Source of the DNA: Bryobacterales bacterium
Lineage (GTDB): Bacteria; Acidobacteriota; Terriglobia; Bryobacterales; Bryobacteraceae
DNA length: 34,909 nucleotides
Assembly (NCBI GenBank): GCA_020852755.1
Contig: JADZAF010000076.1
Coordinates: 1-34,909 of the forward strand
Direction of reading: 5' to 3'
The position numbers and the translations under genes are program-made. A model generated the notes under the pieces. That model was not told the origin of the DNA and did no database searches. It saw nothing but the letters and a program-made list of their open reading frames with translations. Shown here one piece after another: positions 16,945 through 25,472 of this stretch; within the stretch, counting starts at the first letter, position 1; every line of letters starts with the position of its first letter.

Positions 16945-18119
16945 TCGACTCCCACGTCATGGAGCAGATCTTCGACAAGGTGGTCGAGTACAGCGGCCGT
17001 TTCGAAGTCGAGCAGTTCCGCATCGGCCGCACTAACGAGGATCCCTCCTACCTGCGACTGAAAGTGGAAGCGCCCACCCGCGAGTCCATGGAGCACCTGC
17101 TCCAGCAACTGCTGGGCCTGGGCTGCACTCCCGTCGAGGCGGTGGACGCGCAGCAGCGCATCGTGGAGCGCGACCGCTGCGCCCCCGAGGATTTCTACTC
17201 CACCACCAACCATCGCACCCTGGTGCGCCACGGCAACCAGTGGCTCCGGGTCGAGAACCAGCGCATGGACGCCCTGATCGTGATTGAAAACAGCCGGGCC
17301 GTCTGCCGCAAGCTGCGCGACATCAAGGCGGGCGACCGCGTGGTGGTGGGCATGCGCGGCATCCGCGTGCTGCCGGAATCGAAAGAGCGCGACCGGCTGG
17401 CCTTCGCCTTCATGACCAACGGCATCTCCTCCGAACGACAGGTGGAAACGGCCGTGCGCCAGACCGCCGCTCTGATCCGAAACATGGTCGCGCAGAAGCA
17501 GAAGATCGTGGTGGTGGCCGGGCCCGTGCTCGTGCACACCGGCGGGGTCGAGCCCCTGGCCCGCCTGATCCGCCACGGCTTCGTGCAGGCCGTGCTGAGC
17601 GGCAACGCTCTCGGCGTACACGACGTGGAAGCGGCCCTGTTCGGCACCTCGCTGGGTGTGCGCCTGGCCGACGGCCGCCAGGAAGAGCACGGCCACCGCA
17701 ACCACATGCGGGCCATCAACGCCATCTACCATTGCGGCGGTGTGCGCCAGGCCGTGAAGTCCGGCCGGCTCAAGTCGGGCGTGCTGTACGAGTGCATCGC
17801 GCACGAGGTCCCCTTCGTGCTGGCGGGCAGCCTGCGCGACGACGGTCCCCTCCCGGAGACCATCACCGACATGAACCAGGCCCAGGACGCCTACGCCGAA
17901 CAGCTGCAGGGCGCCGGCCTGGTGCTCTGCCTGGGCTCCATGCTGCACTCCATCGCCACCGGCAACATGCTGCCCAGCTGGGTCAAGATCGTCTGCGTGG
18001 ACATCAACCCCGCCGTGGCCACCAAGGTCAGCGACCGGGGTACCGGGCAGGCCGTGGGAGTGGTCACCGACGTGGGCATGTTTCTGGAGCTGCTCTCCAG
18101 GGAATTGATCAAGTCATGA
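16905..18119 (+). CDS. TIGR00300 family protein (LOR/SDH conserved region; possible ornithine cyclodeaminase)
   Basis: A 404-residue cytoplasmic protein. The first 100 residues (EVVEAEGHLIDSHVMEQIFD) match the LOR/SDH bifunctional-enzyme conserved region; the rest has a Rossmann-like end (SWVKIVCVDINPAVATKVSDRG; read in parts) and the conserved GNALGVHDVEAALFGTSLG and EEHGHRNHMRAINAIY segments. Members of this family in methanogens, and the C-terminal domain of cyanobacterial AgrE/ArgZ, have been reported to make proline from ornithine; this is family knowledge, not proof here. The ATG has GAAGG 6 nt upstream. Its TGA overlaps the queF ATG. Confidence 0.82.
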   Translation: MQFQEVVEAEGHLIDSHVMEQIFDKVVEYSGRFEVEQFRIGRTNEDPSYLRLKVEAPTRESMEHLLQQLLGLGCTPVEAVDAQQRIVERDRCAPEDFYSTTNHRTLVRHGNQWLRVENQRMDALIVIENSRAVCRKLRDIKAGDRVVVGMRGIRVLPESKERDRLAFAFMTNGISSERQVETAVRQTAALIRNMVAQKQKIVVVAGPVLVHTGGVEPLARLIRHGFVQAVLSGNALGVHDVEAALFGTSLGVRLADGRQEEHGHRNHMRAINAIYHCGGVRQAVKSGRLKSGVLYECIAHEVPFVLAGSLRDDGPLPETITDMNQAQDAYAEQLQGAGLVLCLGSMLHSIATGNMLPSWVKIVCVDINPAVATKVSDRGTGQAVGVVTDVGMFLELLSRELIKS

Positions 18120-18520
18120 AGCGGAAAAGCTACACCGACGAGCATGCCCGCGCGGGCATCGACGCGCCCCTGCCGGAACTGGAGACCTTCCCCAACCACT
18201 TCCCGGATTACGAAATCCAGATCGTAATTCCCGAGTTCACCTCGGTCTGTCCCAAGACCGGCCTGCCGGATTTCGGCAAGCTTACCCTGCGCTACGTCCC
18301 CGACAAGCAGTGCCTGGAGTTGAAGTCCCTGAAGCTGTACCTGCTGGCCTACCGCAGCCTGGGGATCTTCTACGAGAACGTCGTGAACCGCTTCCTGCGC
18401 GACGTGGTGGCGGCGGCCAGGCCGGTTTCCGCCAGCGTGGTCGGGGAGTTCAATCCGCGGGGAGGCCTGACCTCCACCATCACCGCGAGCTGGAGCCGCA
18501 AGCGTGGCGCCCGCCGATGA
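18116..18520 (+). CDS. queF: NADPH-dependent preQ0 reductase QueF
   Basis: A 134-residue type I (YkvM-like) 7-cyano-7-deazaguanine reductase, which reduces preQ0 to preQ1 for queuosine in tRNA. Catalytic Cys45 lies in FTSVCPKTGLPDFG with Asp52, followed by the QueF signature CLELKSLKLYLLAYR and FYENVVNR. Length is normal for the single-domain form. The ATG at 18116 overlaps the previous stop; the longer upstream frame is not real. No other queuosine genes are in the window. Its 3' end overlaps the methyltransferase start by 17 nt. Confidence 0.95.
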   Translation: MKRKSYTDEHARAGIDAPLPELETFPNHFPDYEIQIVIPEFTSVCPKTGLPDFGKLTLRYVPDKQCLELKSLKLYLLAYRSLGIFYENVVNRFLRDVVAAARPVSASVVGEFNPRGGLTSTITASWSRKRGARR

Positions 18521-19913
18521 TCTGACCTCCCTGATCCGGGGCATCCGCGAACGGGTGCGGGCGCGCTATCCCCAGCCTTCCTCCGAAGCCGGCGTGGCGG
18601 TTCCCGACCTGATGCCGCTGCTGCATGCCCGCGATGCGGCCGAAGGCAAGGTGGCCGCCATCGGCACGGTGAACCCGCGTCCGCCGGGCTTCCTCAACGC
18701 CCTCATCCAGGGGGTCAAGAAAACCGTCGCGCGCGCGCTGGACTGGCACGTGCGCGAGCAGGTTGAATTCAACCGCAACGCGGTGGCCTGTGTGAACGCC
18801 ACCCTGGAAGCGCTGAACGAGATGAACCGCGCCCTGCTGGAACTGGCCGCCCTGCGCGGAGAGGCGGGGCAGCTCCGCGCCGAAACGCAGCAGCTCGAGG
18901 ACATTCGCTCCCATTGGGCGGAATGGCGGGCCGAGTGGGAACGCAAGCTGGCCTCCGGCGAAGCGCTCCTGTTGCGGGCCTTGTCCGAACAGCAGGCCGC
19001 CTATCAGCACCGGCTCACCCTGATGGAGCAAAACTTCCGCGAGCTGGCCCGGCTCCAGCACTCCGATTTCGAAAAGGCCCTGGAACGGAATCAGGCCGAA
19101 ACCGCCCGGCGCCAGCGGGAGACCGGCGAGGTTGTGCAGCAGCGCTTCTGGAACGAGGTGGAGAAGGCGCGCCTGGAACTCGAAGCCACCATCCATCGCG
19201 AACTGCGTCTGGTGCGCCAGCGGATGCAGCTGCAACACCCGCCGGCCGAGCCGCGTTCCCCGGCCGCGCCGCCTCCGGGCGCGCCGGCGCTGGATTTCGC
19301 CGACCGCTTCCGCGGCAGCGAACAGGACGTCCGGGAGCGCCAGCGCTTCTACCTGCCCTATTTTGAAGGGCACGGTCCGGTGCTGGACCTGGGCTGCGGG
19401 CGGGGCGAATTCCTGGAACTGATGCGCGATGCGGGAATCGACGCGCGGGGCATCGATCTGAGCCCGGAGAACGTGGCCCTCTGCCGCAACAAGAGCCTGC
19501 GGGTGGCAGCGGAGGACCTGTTCACTCACCTGTCCGAATTGCCGGAGGGCAGCCTGGGCGGCATCTTCTGCGCCCAGGTGGTCGAGCACCTGCCGCCCGC
19601 GCGCCTGCCGGAACTGGTTCGCCTCGCGGCCGCGCGGCTGCGGCCGGGCGGCCTGCTGGCTATTGAAACGCCCAACCCGGAGTGCCTGGCCATCTTCTCC
19701 ACGCACTTCTACCTGGATCCGACGCACACCCGCCCCGTGCCTTCGCAATTGCTGGCTTTCTACATGCAGGAGTACGGCCTTGGCCTGATTGAAGTCGTGC
19801 GGCTCTCGCCCGCGGCCGACAGCCTGCCCGGGCTGGGCGGGCTGCCGGCCGATTTCCGGGACGCCTTCTTCGGCGGCCTGGACTACGCCATCTTCGGGCG
19901 CAAACTCGCGTAA
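18504..19913 (+). CDS. Coiled-coil plus SAM methyltransferase protein
   Basis: A 469-residue protein. Residues about 90-250 are long charged helices (repeated E/A/R/Q-rich stretches such as LERNQAETARRQRETGEVV), predicted coiled coil; a Pro/Ala linker follows. From about 275 a class I methyltransferase appears: motif I VLDLGCGRGEFLELM (about 292-306), GIDLSPENV, and FCAQVVEHLPPARLPELV. It resembles O-antigen chain-terminating methyltransferases (WbdD-like), in which a coiled coil sets chain length, but the domain order is reversed and no kinase domain is seen. It starts with GTG inside queF and converges on the GT2-GT4 gene with a 31-nt 3' overlap. Confidence 0.8.
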   Translation: MAPADDLTSLIRGIRERVRARYPQPSSEAGVAVPDLMPLLHARDAAEGKVAAIGTVNPRPPGFLNALIQGVKKTVARALDWHVREQVEFNRNAVACVNATLEALNEMNRALLELAALRGEAGQLRAETQQLEDIRSHWAEWRAEWERKLASGEALLLRALSEQQAAYQHRLTLMEQNFRELARLQHSDFEKALERNQAETARRQRETGEVVQQRFWNEVEKARLELEATIHRELRLVRQRMQLQHPPAEPRSPAAPPPGAPALDFADRFRGSEQDVRERQRFYLPYFEGHGPVLDLGCGRGEFLELMRDAGIDARGIDLSPENVALCRNKSLRVAAEDLFTHLSELPEGSLGGIFCAQVVEHLPPARLPELVRLAAARLRPGGLLAIETPNPECLAIFSTHFYLDPTHTRPVPSQLLAFYMQEYGLGLIEVVRLSPAADSLPGLGGLPADFRDAFFGGLDYAIFGRKLA

Positions 19914-22555
19914 GTTTCGCGCTGCAGGCGGGCCATCGCGTCCCACCCGTAGCGGGTTTCCGCCGTCCGGCGGGCCTGGCGCTCCAGTTCGCGGCGCGCC
20001 TCCGGGTTCTCGATCAGGCCGCGGATCGCGGCGGCCATCTCCTCGCCCGTGACGGTCACCAGCAGGTCGCGCCCGCCCTCCAGGTCCAGCCCGTTGATCC
20101 CCGCCGGGGTGCTCACGATGGCCTTGCCCATGGCCATCGCTTCCAGGACCTTGATGTTTGTGCCGGCCGAGGCCACCAGCGGGGCCAGCACCACCGCCGC
20201 GCGCCCGTAGGCATCCCGCACGTCGGAGACGAAACCTTCTACCTCGACGCCCGGCTGGTTCAGCTCCACCTGCGCGCGCGTCCGGTAATGTTCCAGGTAA
20301 TACTCGTGCTTCTGGCCGGCGATGATGTGCAGGGTCGGCGCCAGGTCGCGCAGATGCGGCCAGGCTTCCTTTAGAAAGAACTCGATGGCCAGCAGGTTGG
20401 GCAAGTGGGCGAACGATCCGATGAAGAGCAGCCGGGCGCGCTCGGGTACCCTCTCCGAGGGCCGGAAGCGTTCCAGGTCGACGCCGTTCGGGATCGCCAC
20501 CGCGCGCGCGCCCTCCACCGACCGGCGGTCCTTCTCCGACATGGTCACCACGCAGCTCACCTGCTTCCAGGCCGCGGTTTCGAAGCGCTTCCATTTCTCC
20601 AGCTGGCGCCGCGTCTCCCAATCGCCGCGCTCCCGTACCAGCTGTTCATAGAGGTCGAAGGTGATGTCGTGCTCCACCAGAATGGTGGCCTGTTCCGGGC
20701 AATCCCCGGCGTATTGCGCCATCTGGGTGAACTCGAACTGTACGACCTCCGGCCGCCATTTGCGGAGCGTCTGGCGCAGCGCCGCGCGATAGGCGGCCGA
20801 GGCGAACTCCTCCACCATCTCGGGCCGCGGCGTGGAAGGGCGGGAGTGGCTGCCGGTCCGCCGCACCAGTACGATCTCGGCGCACAACTCCAGCAACTCG
20901 GGCGGCGGCGTGTCCAGGCGCTCGCAGAAGGCCACCAGCACCTGGGTGTAGTCGCCGGCTGCCTGGCGCATCAGGTTGTAGATGCGCACCGCCCCTCCGT
21001 GCGACAGAGGGAAGGGGAGATAGGGGCTGGCGATCAGAACCACAGCCTGGTCCCGGCCCCGCCGGCCCGGGAAGACCGCAACCTCGCCGCTGTTGAGCGC
21101 CAGGATCAGCTCCTCGCTCTCCACCGGAGCGGGCGCGCGGGCGGCCACCAGCGGCGCCCGGCAGGCGAATGCCAGGGCCCGGGAATTGCACGCCAGCCGC
21201 AGGCGGTAAACCGCCTGGCGCCACAGCTTCCGGAAGACGGGCGGAGAGGCCACGGCGCGGGCCAGGAAGCGCAGGTAGTTGACCTCCAGGATGCGGCTCA
21301 GCTCTTCTTCCGAGTAGTAGCGCGAGGTAGTGGCGCGGTGCCGGTGTTCCACCCGCGCCGCGGCCGCGAACACGCTCGGCCAGCCACGCAGCCAGGCCCG
21401 GTAGCCCAGGTCGAGATCCTCCACGTAAGCCGGCTCGTAGATCTCGTTCAGGCCGCCGAGCGCGCGCAGTCTGGCCGCGCAGTAGAGGCTGCAGCCGCCG
21501 CTGCCGTACAACACGTAGCTCTGGTCCTCGCCCGGGACCGGCAGTTCGCAGCGCACTGGAAAGTCCTCCGGGCCCACCGGCGGCATCACCGCTTTACCGG
21601 TTTCCTCCCGGCGCACTCCGGGCGGGAACAGGATCTGGGCGGTGGCGCAGAACAGATCCGGCACGTCCCGGAAGGCGCGCAGCAGCGGGCCGAAGAACCC
21701 CGGCTCCAGAACCATGTCGTTGTTCAGCAGGCAGACGCGGGAATAACGCGCCCGCGCAATCCCGCGGTTGGCGGCCCGCGCGAAGGAAAGCGGTGCGGCA
21801 CTGGTCTCCACCTGCACCCCCGGGTAGCGCGAACTCAGGAATGCCGCCGTGCCGTCCTCCGACCCGTTGTCCACCACGATGACCTCGGAGGGATAAGGGT
21901 TCAGCTCCCGCAGCAGGCCCGGCAGCAGGCACTCCAGCAACTCCTTTCCATTACGGGAAGGAATCACCACGGAAATTCCCTCCGGTGCTGAAACGGACTC
22001 CACTGCCGTTGCCCTTCCCCCCGGTCGCCGGGACTTCATGGCCGCAGTCAAAACGCCGGCCGCCAGCGCCCCCCGGTACAGGAATGGCAGGCGCAGTTCC
22101 CCCGGATGGCAGAAACGCCAGGCCCACTTGTACACCGTTCCGCCCGGCCGCACCTGCCACAGCAGCAGGTTCTTCGTCCGCCACGCCGCGTGCCGCAGCA
22201 TGTTGGGGATCGAGCGCGGGCGCAGCATGAACGAATCCAGGTTCTCGTTGAAAGCCAGAAAGCCGAGCGGGGACAGGAGCAGCGGCATCAGGCGCATGCG
22301 CCGGTAGGGAAGCCCGGGAACCAGCAGCACGGCGGCCAGGCGAATCCTCTTTTCCCGGATGGCGGCCCGGCAGCGCGCCAGGTTCTCGGCCAGGCTGCGC
22401 GTGACGTGGTAGGGGATCCACTCTCCGGCCGGAGGAGGGAATTCCGCCACCACGTACAGCGGCAGTTCCGGGTACAGCTCCTGCATGCGCTGCACCAGGC
22501 GCTGGTTCAGATCTTCGGTGCCCGAGGCAAAGGCGATCTTGATGAGTGGCTTCAA
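19883..22555 (-). CDS. Bifunctional GT2-GT4 glycosyltransferase
   Basis: An 890-residue protein. Residues 1-185 are an unrecognised N-terminal domain (LIKIAFASGTEDLNQRLV). From about 195 a GT2 domain follows: ISVVIPSRNGKELLECLLPG, VDNGSEDGT, metal-site NND in LLNNDMV (about 279) and YVEDLDLGYRAWLRGW (about 380). From about 503 a GT4 domain (GT-B fold) follows: SPYLPFPLSHGGAVR, IPNGVDLERF, LLFIGSFAHLPN and TNIKVLEAMAMGKAIVSTP. The upstream frame extends far but its first part is the antisense reading of the next gene; the TTG at 22555 overlaps that gene's stop (TTGA) and opens the conserved part. Probably cytoplasmic synthesis of a surface glycan. Confidence 0.88.
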   Translation of the reverse strand: MKPLIKIAFASGTEDLNQRLVQRMQELYPELPLYVVAEFPPPAGEWIPYHVTRSLAENLARCRAAIREKRIRLAAVLLVPGLPYRRMRLMPLLLSPLGFLAFNENLDSFMLRPRSIPNMLRHAAWRTKNLLLWQVRPGGTVYKWAWRFCHPGELRLPFLYRGALAAGVLTAAMKSRRPGGRATAVESVSAPEGISVVIPSRNGKELLECLLPGLLRELNPYPSEVIVVDNGSEDGTAAFLSSRYPGVQVETSAAPLSFARAANRGIARARYSRVCLLNNDMVLEPGFFGPLLRAFRDVPDLFCATAQILFPPGVRREETGKAVMPPVGPEDFPVRCELPVPGEDQSYVLYGSGGCSLYCAARLRALGGLNEIYEPAYVEDLDLGYRAWLRGWPSVFAAAARVEHRHRATTSRYYSEEELSRILEVNYLRFLARAVASPPVFRKLWRQAVYRLRLACNSRALAFACRAPLVAARAPAPVESEELILALNSGEVAVFPGRRGRDQAVVLIASPYLPFPLSHGGAVRIYNLMRQAAGDYTQVLVAFCERLDTPPPELLELCAEIVLVRRTGSHSRPSTPRPEMVEEFASAAYRAALRQTLRKWRPEVVQFEFTQMAQYAGDCPEQATILVEHDITFDLYEQLVRERGDWETRRQLEKWKRFETAAWKQVSCVVTMSEKDRRSVEGARAVAIPNGVDLERFRPSERVPERARLLFIGSFAHLPNLLAIEFFLKEAWPHLRDLAPTLHIIAGQKHEYYLEHYRTRAQVELNQPGVEVEGFVSDVRDAYGRAAVVLAPLVASAGTNIKVLEAMAMGKAIVSTPAGINGLDLEGGRDLLVTVTGEEMAAAIRGLIENPEARRELERQARRTAETRYGWDAMARLQRETYASLRPKMA

Positions 22556-23640
22556 ATAAGCATCTGCCGCGTGGTGGCGAGCCGCCCGGCCCGCCGTTCC
22601 TGCCACATGGCGAGCGCCTGCAGGCCGAAAGCCGTCGACACCGGGTTCACGAACGGAAGCAGGCGGCCCTCTTTCCGTCCGAAGTAGAAACCGCCCTTGA
22701 TCCGCAGGTCGAAATGCTCCATCTGAAAGGACGACAGGCTGCGCGCTTCCGCCTCGCCGGCCAGCCCGTCCAGGTGGGCTATCCCGGCCGCCTCCCCCAA
22801 CAGTCGCACGCGCAGCAGTTGTGCGATGACGTCGGAGCGTTCGAAGACCGGCGCGATTTCGCTGAGCAGCGCGGCGGCCCGCGCCAGCCCGGCATTGAAA
22901 GCCCGCGCGCACGCTTCCCGGTCCAGAACGGGCAGCAGGCCTTCCAGGAAGTAGCTGTAGGCGTGCAGCCGGTCCATCACCCGGGCCCGGTCGGCGTCCC
23001 CCGGCAGAAAGGATTCGTGCGTCCGCAGCGCCTGTCCCAACAGGGCCTCGTACCAGCCCTCGAAATCGGCCTCTCCGGTCTCCTCGAACAGCTCGTGCCA
23101 CGCCATGGCCGCCTTCAACTGGTAGCAGCCCGGACTGCGGGACCACCGGCACTCCCTCTCCAGGGGAGCTTTCTCCGGCAGCCGCAGGATGGGTTCGTAC
23201 TGCCCGTCGGCGGCCGCGAAGTCGCGCGCCATCGCCAGCCCGCCGTTGCGTGCGGCTTCCTTGAACTCCGTGTCGCCTGTCGCGCGCCACAGCGCGAGCA
23301 GGCCCCGCACGATGATTCCCGTATCGAAGAAGTACGCCAGAGGCTCCACCTCCATTCCGTCCCGGGCGTATTCGAAGGGGAAGGTTTCGAGCCGGCGATC
23401 CCAGGCCAGCCGGGTCAGGAAACGGCCCGCCAGGATCGCCTTGTCCAGGTAAGCCGGTTCGCCCGTCAGCCGGTGCAGGTAGACCAGCGCGCCGGCCGCA
23501 TAGCCGGTGATTTCCGTCGAGATCGCGCGGTTCTCCTGGAGATCGCTGCGGTAATAGCGGGCCACGCCGCCCGTGGTGTGCTGGATGCCGGAATGCAAAA
23601 ACCACTGTCCGGCCGCATAGAGAAAAGAGGGTTGGGCCAC
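22552..23640 (-). CDS. Predicted alpha-helical barrel (six-hairpin glycosidase-like) protein
   Basis: A 362-residue soluble protein made of paired helices with repeated aromatic-glycine turns: EITGYAAGALVYLHRLTGEPAYLDKA (in parts), YFFDTGIIVRGLLALWRATGD, GCYQLKAAMAWHELFEETGE and a late FVNPVSTAFGLQALAMW. This pattern is typical of the six-hairpin (alpha/alpha)6 glycosidase-like fold. No signal peptide is visible, and I cannot assign catalytic acids. It is translationally coupled (TTGA) to the GT2-GT4 gene, so a role in glycan building or trimming is inferred. It starts with GTG; an in-frame stop lies seven codons upstream. Confidence 0.7.
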   Translation of the reverse strand: MAQPSFLYAAGQWFLHSGIQHTTGGVARYYRSDLQENRAISTEITGYAAGALVYLHRLTGEPAYLDKAILAGRFLTRLAWDRRLETFPFEYARDGMEVEPLAYFFDTGIIVRGLLALWRATGDTEFKEAARNGGLAMARDFAAADGQYEPILRLPEKAPLERECRWSRSPGCYQLKAAMAWHELFEETGEADFEGWYEALLGQALRTHESFLPGDADRARVMDRLHAYSYFLEGLLPVLDREACARAFNAGLARAAALLSEIAPVFERSDVIAQLLRVRLLGEAAGIAHLDGLAGEAEARSLSSFQMEHFDLRIKGGFYFGRKEGRLLPFVNPVSTAFGLQALAMWQERRAGRLATTRQMLI

Positions 23641-23680
23641 CTCGTCTTGAGTCCTCGTTTACCTGACAACCGAATGGTTT

Positions 23681-23686
23681 ATTGTA
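23681..23686 (-). promoter_or_regulatory. Putative -10 box of the glycan gene pair
   Basis: On the minus strand TACAAT lies 40 nt before the GTG at 23640, in the 77-bp gap shared with the divergent aldehyde dehydrogenase gene. On plus, CTGACA at 23663-23668 may be a -35 for that gene. Both are weak. Confidence 0.35.
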
Positions 23687-23717
23687 ACAGTGTGGGGCGC
23701 GGCCCCGGAGGCATCGT

Positions 23718-25232
23718 ATGCGGACGGCGGAGATTCTGCGCAGGCTCGGGCTGGAGCCGGTGAACTCGGGCGCGTGCTGGGGCGAGTGGATCGACAAGCC
23801 TTCCGGAGGCGAACTGGCTTCCGTGAATCCGGCCACCGGCGAAACCCTGGCCTGCGTGTCCATGGCCGGTTCGCAGGACTACGAGCAGGTGATGGCGCGC
23901 TCCTCGGAAGCCTTTCCGAAATGGCGCGCGCTTCCGGCGCCCCGGCGCGGGCAGATCGTGCGCGAGATCGCCGGCGAACTGCGCCGCAACCAGGAAGACC
24001 TGGGCGCGCTGGTTACCCTCGAGATGGGCAAGATCCTGGCCGAGGGCCGCGGCGAAGTGCAGGAGATGATCGACATCGCCGACTTCGCCGTGGGCCTTTC
24101 CCGGCAATTGTATGGCCTTACCATGCACAGCGAGCGGCCCGGCCATCGCATGTACGAGCAATGGCACCCTCTGGGTTCGGTCGGAGTGATCACGGCTTTC
24201 AATTTCCCCGTGGCGGTATGGTCCTGGAACGCCATGATCGCCGCGGTCTGCGGCGATTGCCTGGTCTGGAAGCCGTCTTCGGAAACGCCTCTGGCCGCCA
24301 TCGCCGTGCAGCACATCTGCAACCGCGTCCTGGATCGCCACGGCTTCAAAGGGGTCTTCAACCTGGTGATCGGGCGCGGCTCCAGCGTGGGCGAGCGCAT
24401 GCTGTCCGATGAGCGCCTGCCCTTGATCAGCTTCACGGGCTCTACCGGCGCCGGCCGGCGGGTGTCGGAGAGCGTGGCCCGGCGCCTGGGCCGCACGATT
24501 CTGGAACTGGGCGGCAACAACGGCATCATCGTGATGGAGGACGCCAACCTGGATCTGGCCCTTCCGGCGGTTCTGTTCGGAGCCGTGGGCACGGCCGGCC
24601 AGCGCTGCACCTCCACACGGCGCCTGTTCCTGCAGCGGGGCATCGCCGCCCGGATGACGGAGGCCCTGGTGGCCGCTTACGGCCAGGTCCGCATCGGCAA
24701 CCCGCTGGAGCAGACCACCCTGATGGGCCCGCTGGTGAATGCCGGGGCGGTGGAGGACATGATGCAGGGCCTCGACAACGTGCGCCGGCAGGGCGGGGAA
24801 ATCCTCTACGGGGGTAAGAGACTGGACGGCTGCTTCGTGGAACCCTGCCTGGTGCGCGCCCGGCCGGACCTGCCCGCGCTGAAAGAGGAGTTGTTCGCTC
24901 CGGTGCTCTACCTGGTGGAGTTCGACACCCTGGATGAGGCCATCCGCTGGCACAACGATGTGCCGCAGGGGCTTTCCTCGGCCATCTTCACCAGCAGCCT
25001 GGTCTCGGCCGAAACCTTCCTCGGGCACGCCGGGAGCGACTGCGGGATCGCCAACGTCAACCTGGGCACCAGCGGGGCGGAGATCGGGGGAGCCTTCGGC
25101 GGCGAGAAGGAAACCGGAGGCGGCAGAGAAGCCGGCAGCGATTCCTGGAAAGCCTACATGCGCCGGCAGACCAACACCATCAACTGGTCTTCGGACCTGC
25201 CCCTGGCGCAGGGGATCACGTTCCGGTTGTGA
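23718..25232 (+). CDS. amaB: ALDH7-family aldehyde dehydrogenase (aminoadipate semialdehyde type)
   Basis: A 504-residue NAD-dependent aldehyde dehydrogenase. The antiquitin/ALDH7 signature is clear: TSGAEIGGAFGGEKETGGGR with GSDSWKAYMRRQTNTINWS. General-base Glu263 is in ILELGGNNG and nucleophile Cys297 in GTAGQRCTSTRR; cofactor loop FTGSTGAGRRV. This family oxidises L-2-aminoadipate 6-semialdehyde (piperideine-6-carboxylate) in lysine degradation, hence AmaB. The ATG at 23718 has GGAGG upstream. It is transcribed alone; no lysine aminotransferase is nearby, so the substrate assignment rests on the family only. Confidence 0.9.
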   Translation: MRTAEILRRLGLEPVNSGACWGEWIDKPSGGELASVNPATGETLACVSMAGSQDYEQVMARSSEAFPKWRALPAPRRGQIVREIAGELRRNQEDLGALVTLEMGKILAEGRGEVQEMIDIADFAVGLSRQLYGLTMHSERPGHRMYEQWHPLGSVGVITAFNFPVAVWSWNAMIAAVCGDCLVWKPSSETPLAAIAVQHICNRVLDRHGFKGVFNLVIGRGSSVGERMLSDERLPLISFTGSTGAGRRVSESVARRLGRTILELGGNNGIIVMEDANLDLALPAVLFGAVGTAGQRCTSTRRLFLQRGIAARMTEALVAAYGQVRIGNPLEQTTLMGPLVNAGAVEDMMQGLDNVRRQGGEILYGGKRLDGCFVEPCLVRARPDLPALKEELFAPVLYLVEFDTLDEAIRWHNDVPQGLSSAIFTSSLVSAETFLGHAGSDCGIANVNLGTSGAEIGGAFGGEKETGGGREAGSDSWKAYMRRQTNTINWSSDLPLAQGITFRL

Positions 25233-25284
25233 GCGGCAGGGCAATGCCTGACTCCCGGGCGACACAAGAGTGGGGAATCGCCTG

Positions 25285-25320
25285 GCTCCCCGGCTGAGCC
25301 GCGGCCGGAGGGAGCGTTTT
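25285..25320 (+). terminator. Hairpin with T-run after the aldehyde dehydrogenase gene
   Basis: GCTCCCCGGC (25285-25294) pairs with GCCGG...GGGAGC (25304-25315, two-nt bulge), then GTTTT. It lies about 53 nt after the stop. Its 3' half is the second copy of the 22-nt interspersed repeat. Confidence 0.5.
25296..25317 (+). repeat. 22-nt interspersed repeat, copy 2
   Basis: Starts GAGCCGCGGCC and ends AGGGAGCGT; 19 of 22 positions match 9919-9940. It overlaps the terminator-like hairpin. Confidence 0.6.
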
Positions 25321-25436
25321 GCTGATTCTTTCCGGGCGTGCCTCAGCCTGGATCTCGGCAACCAGCCAGCGGAATTCAATGAGTCAAGCCGCTGCCCGCG
25401 CCCGCGGCTCGGCCGGGCACACTTCGGTCCCGGTGC

Positions 25437-25472
25437 ATATGGTACGGATATGGTGATATGGTATCGATATGG
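25437..25472 (+). promoter_or_regulatory. Phased ATATGG repeats over the vapB start (putative operator)
   Basis: Four ATATGG hexamers begin at 25437, 25448, 25456 and 25467, spaced 11-8-11, the last containing the vapB ATG. Ribbon-helix-helix antitoxins usually bind repeated short sites over their own promoter, so this is a likely autoregulatory operator. No separate SD is evident. Confidence 0.6.

Noticed and set aside
22556..23863. Long upstream extension of the GT2-GT4 frame
   Set aside because: It is an alternative frame of the helical-barrel gene on the same strand and extends into the aldehyde dehydrogenase gene; conserved sequence starts at the TTG at 22555.
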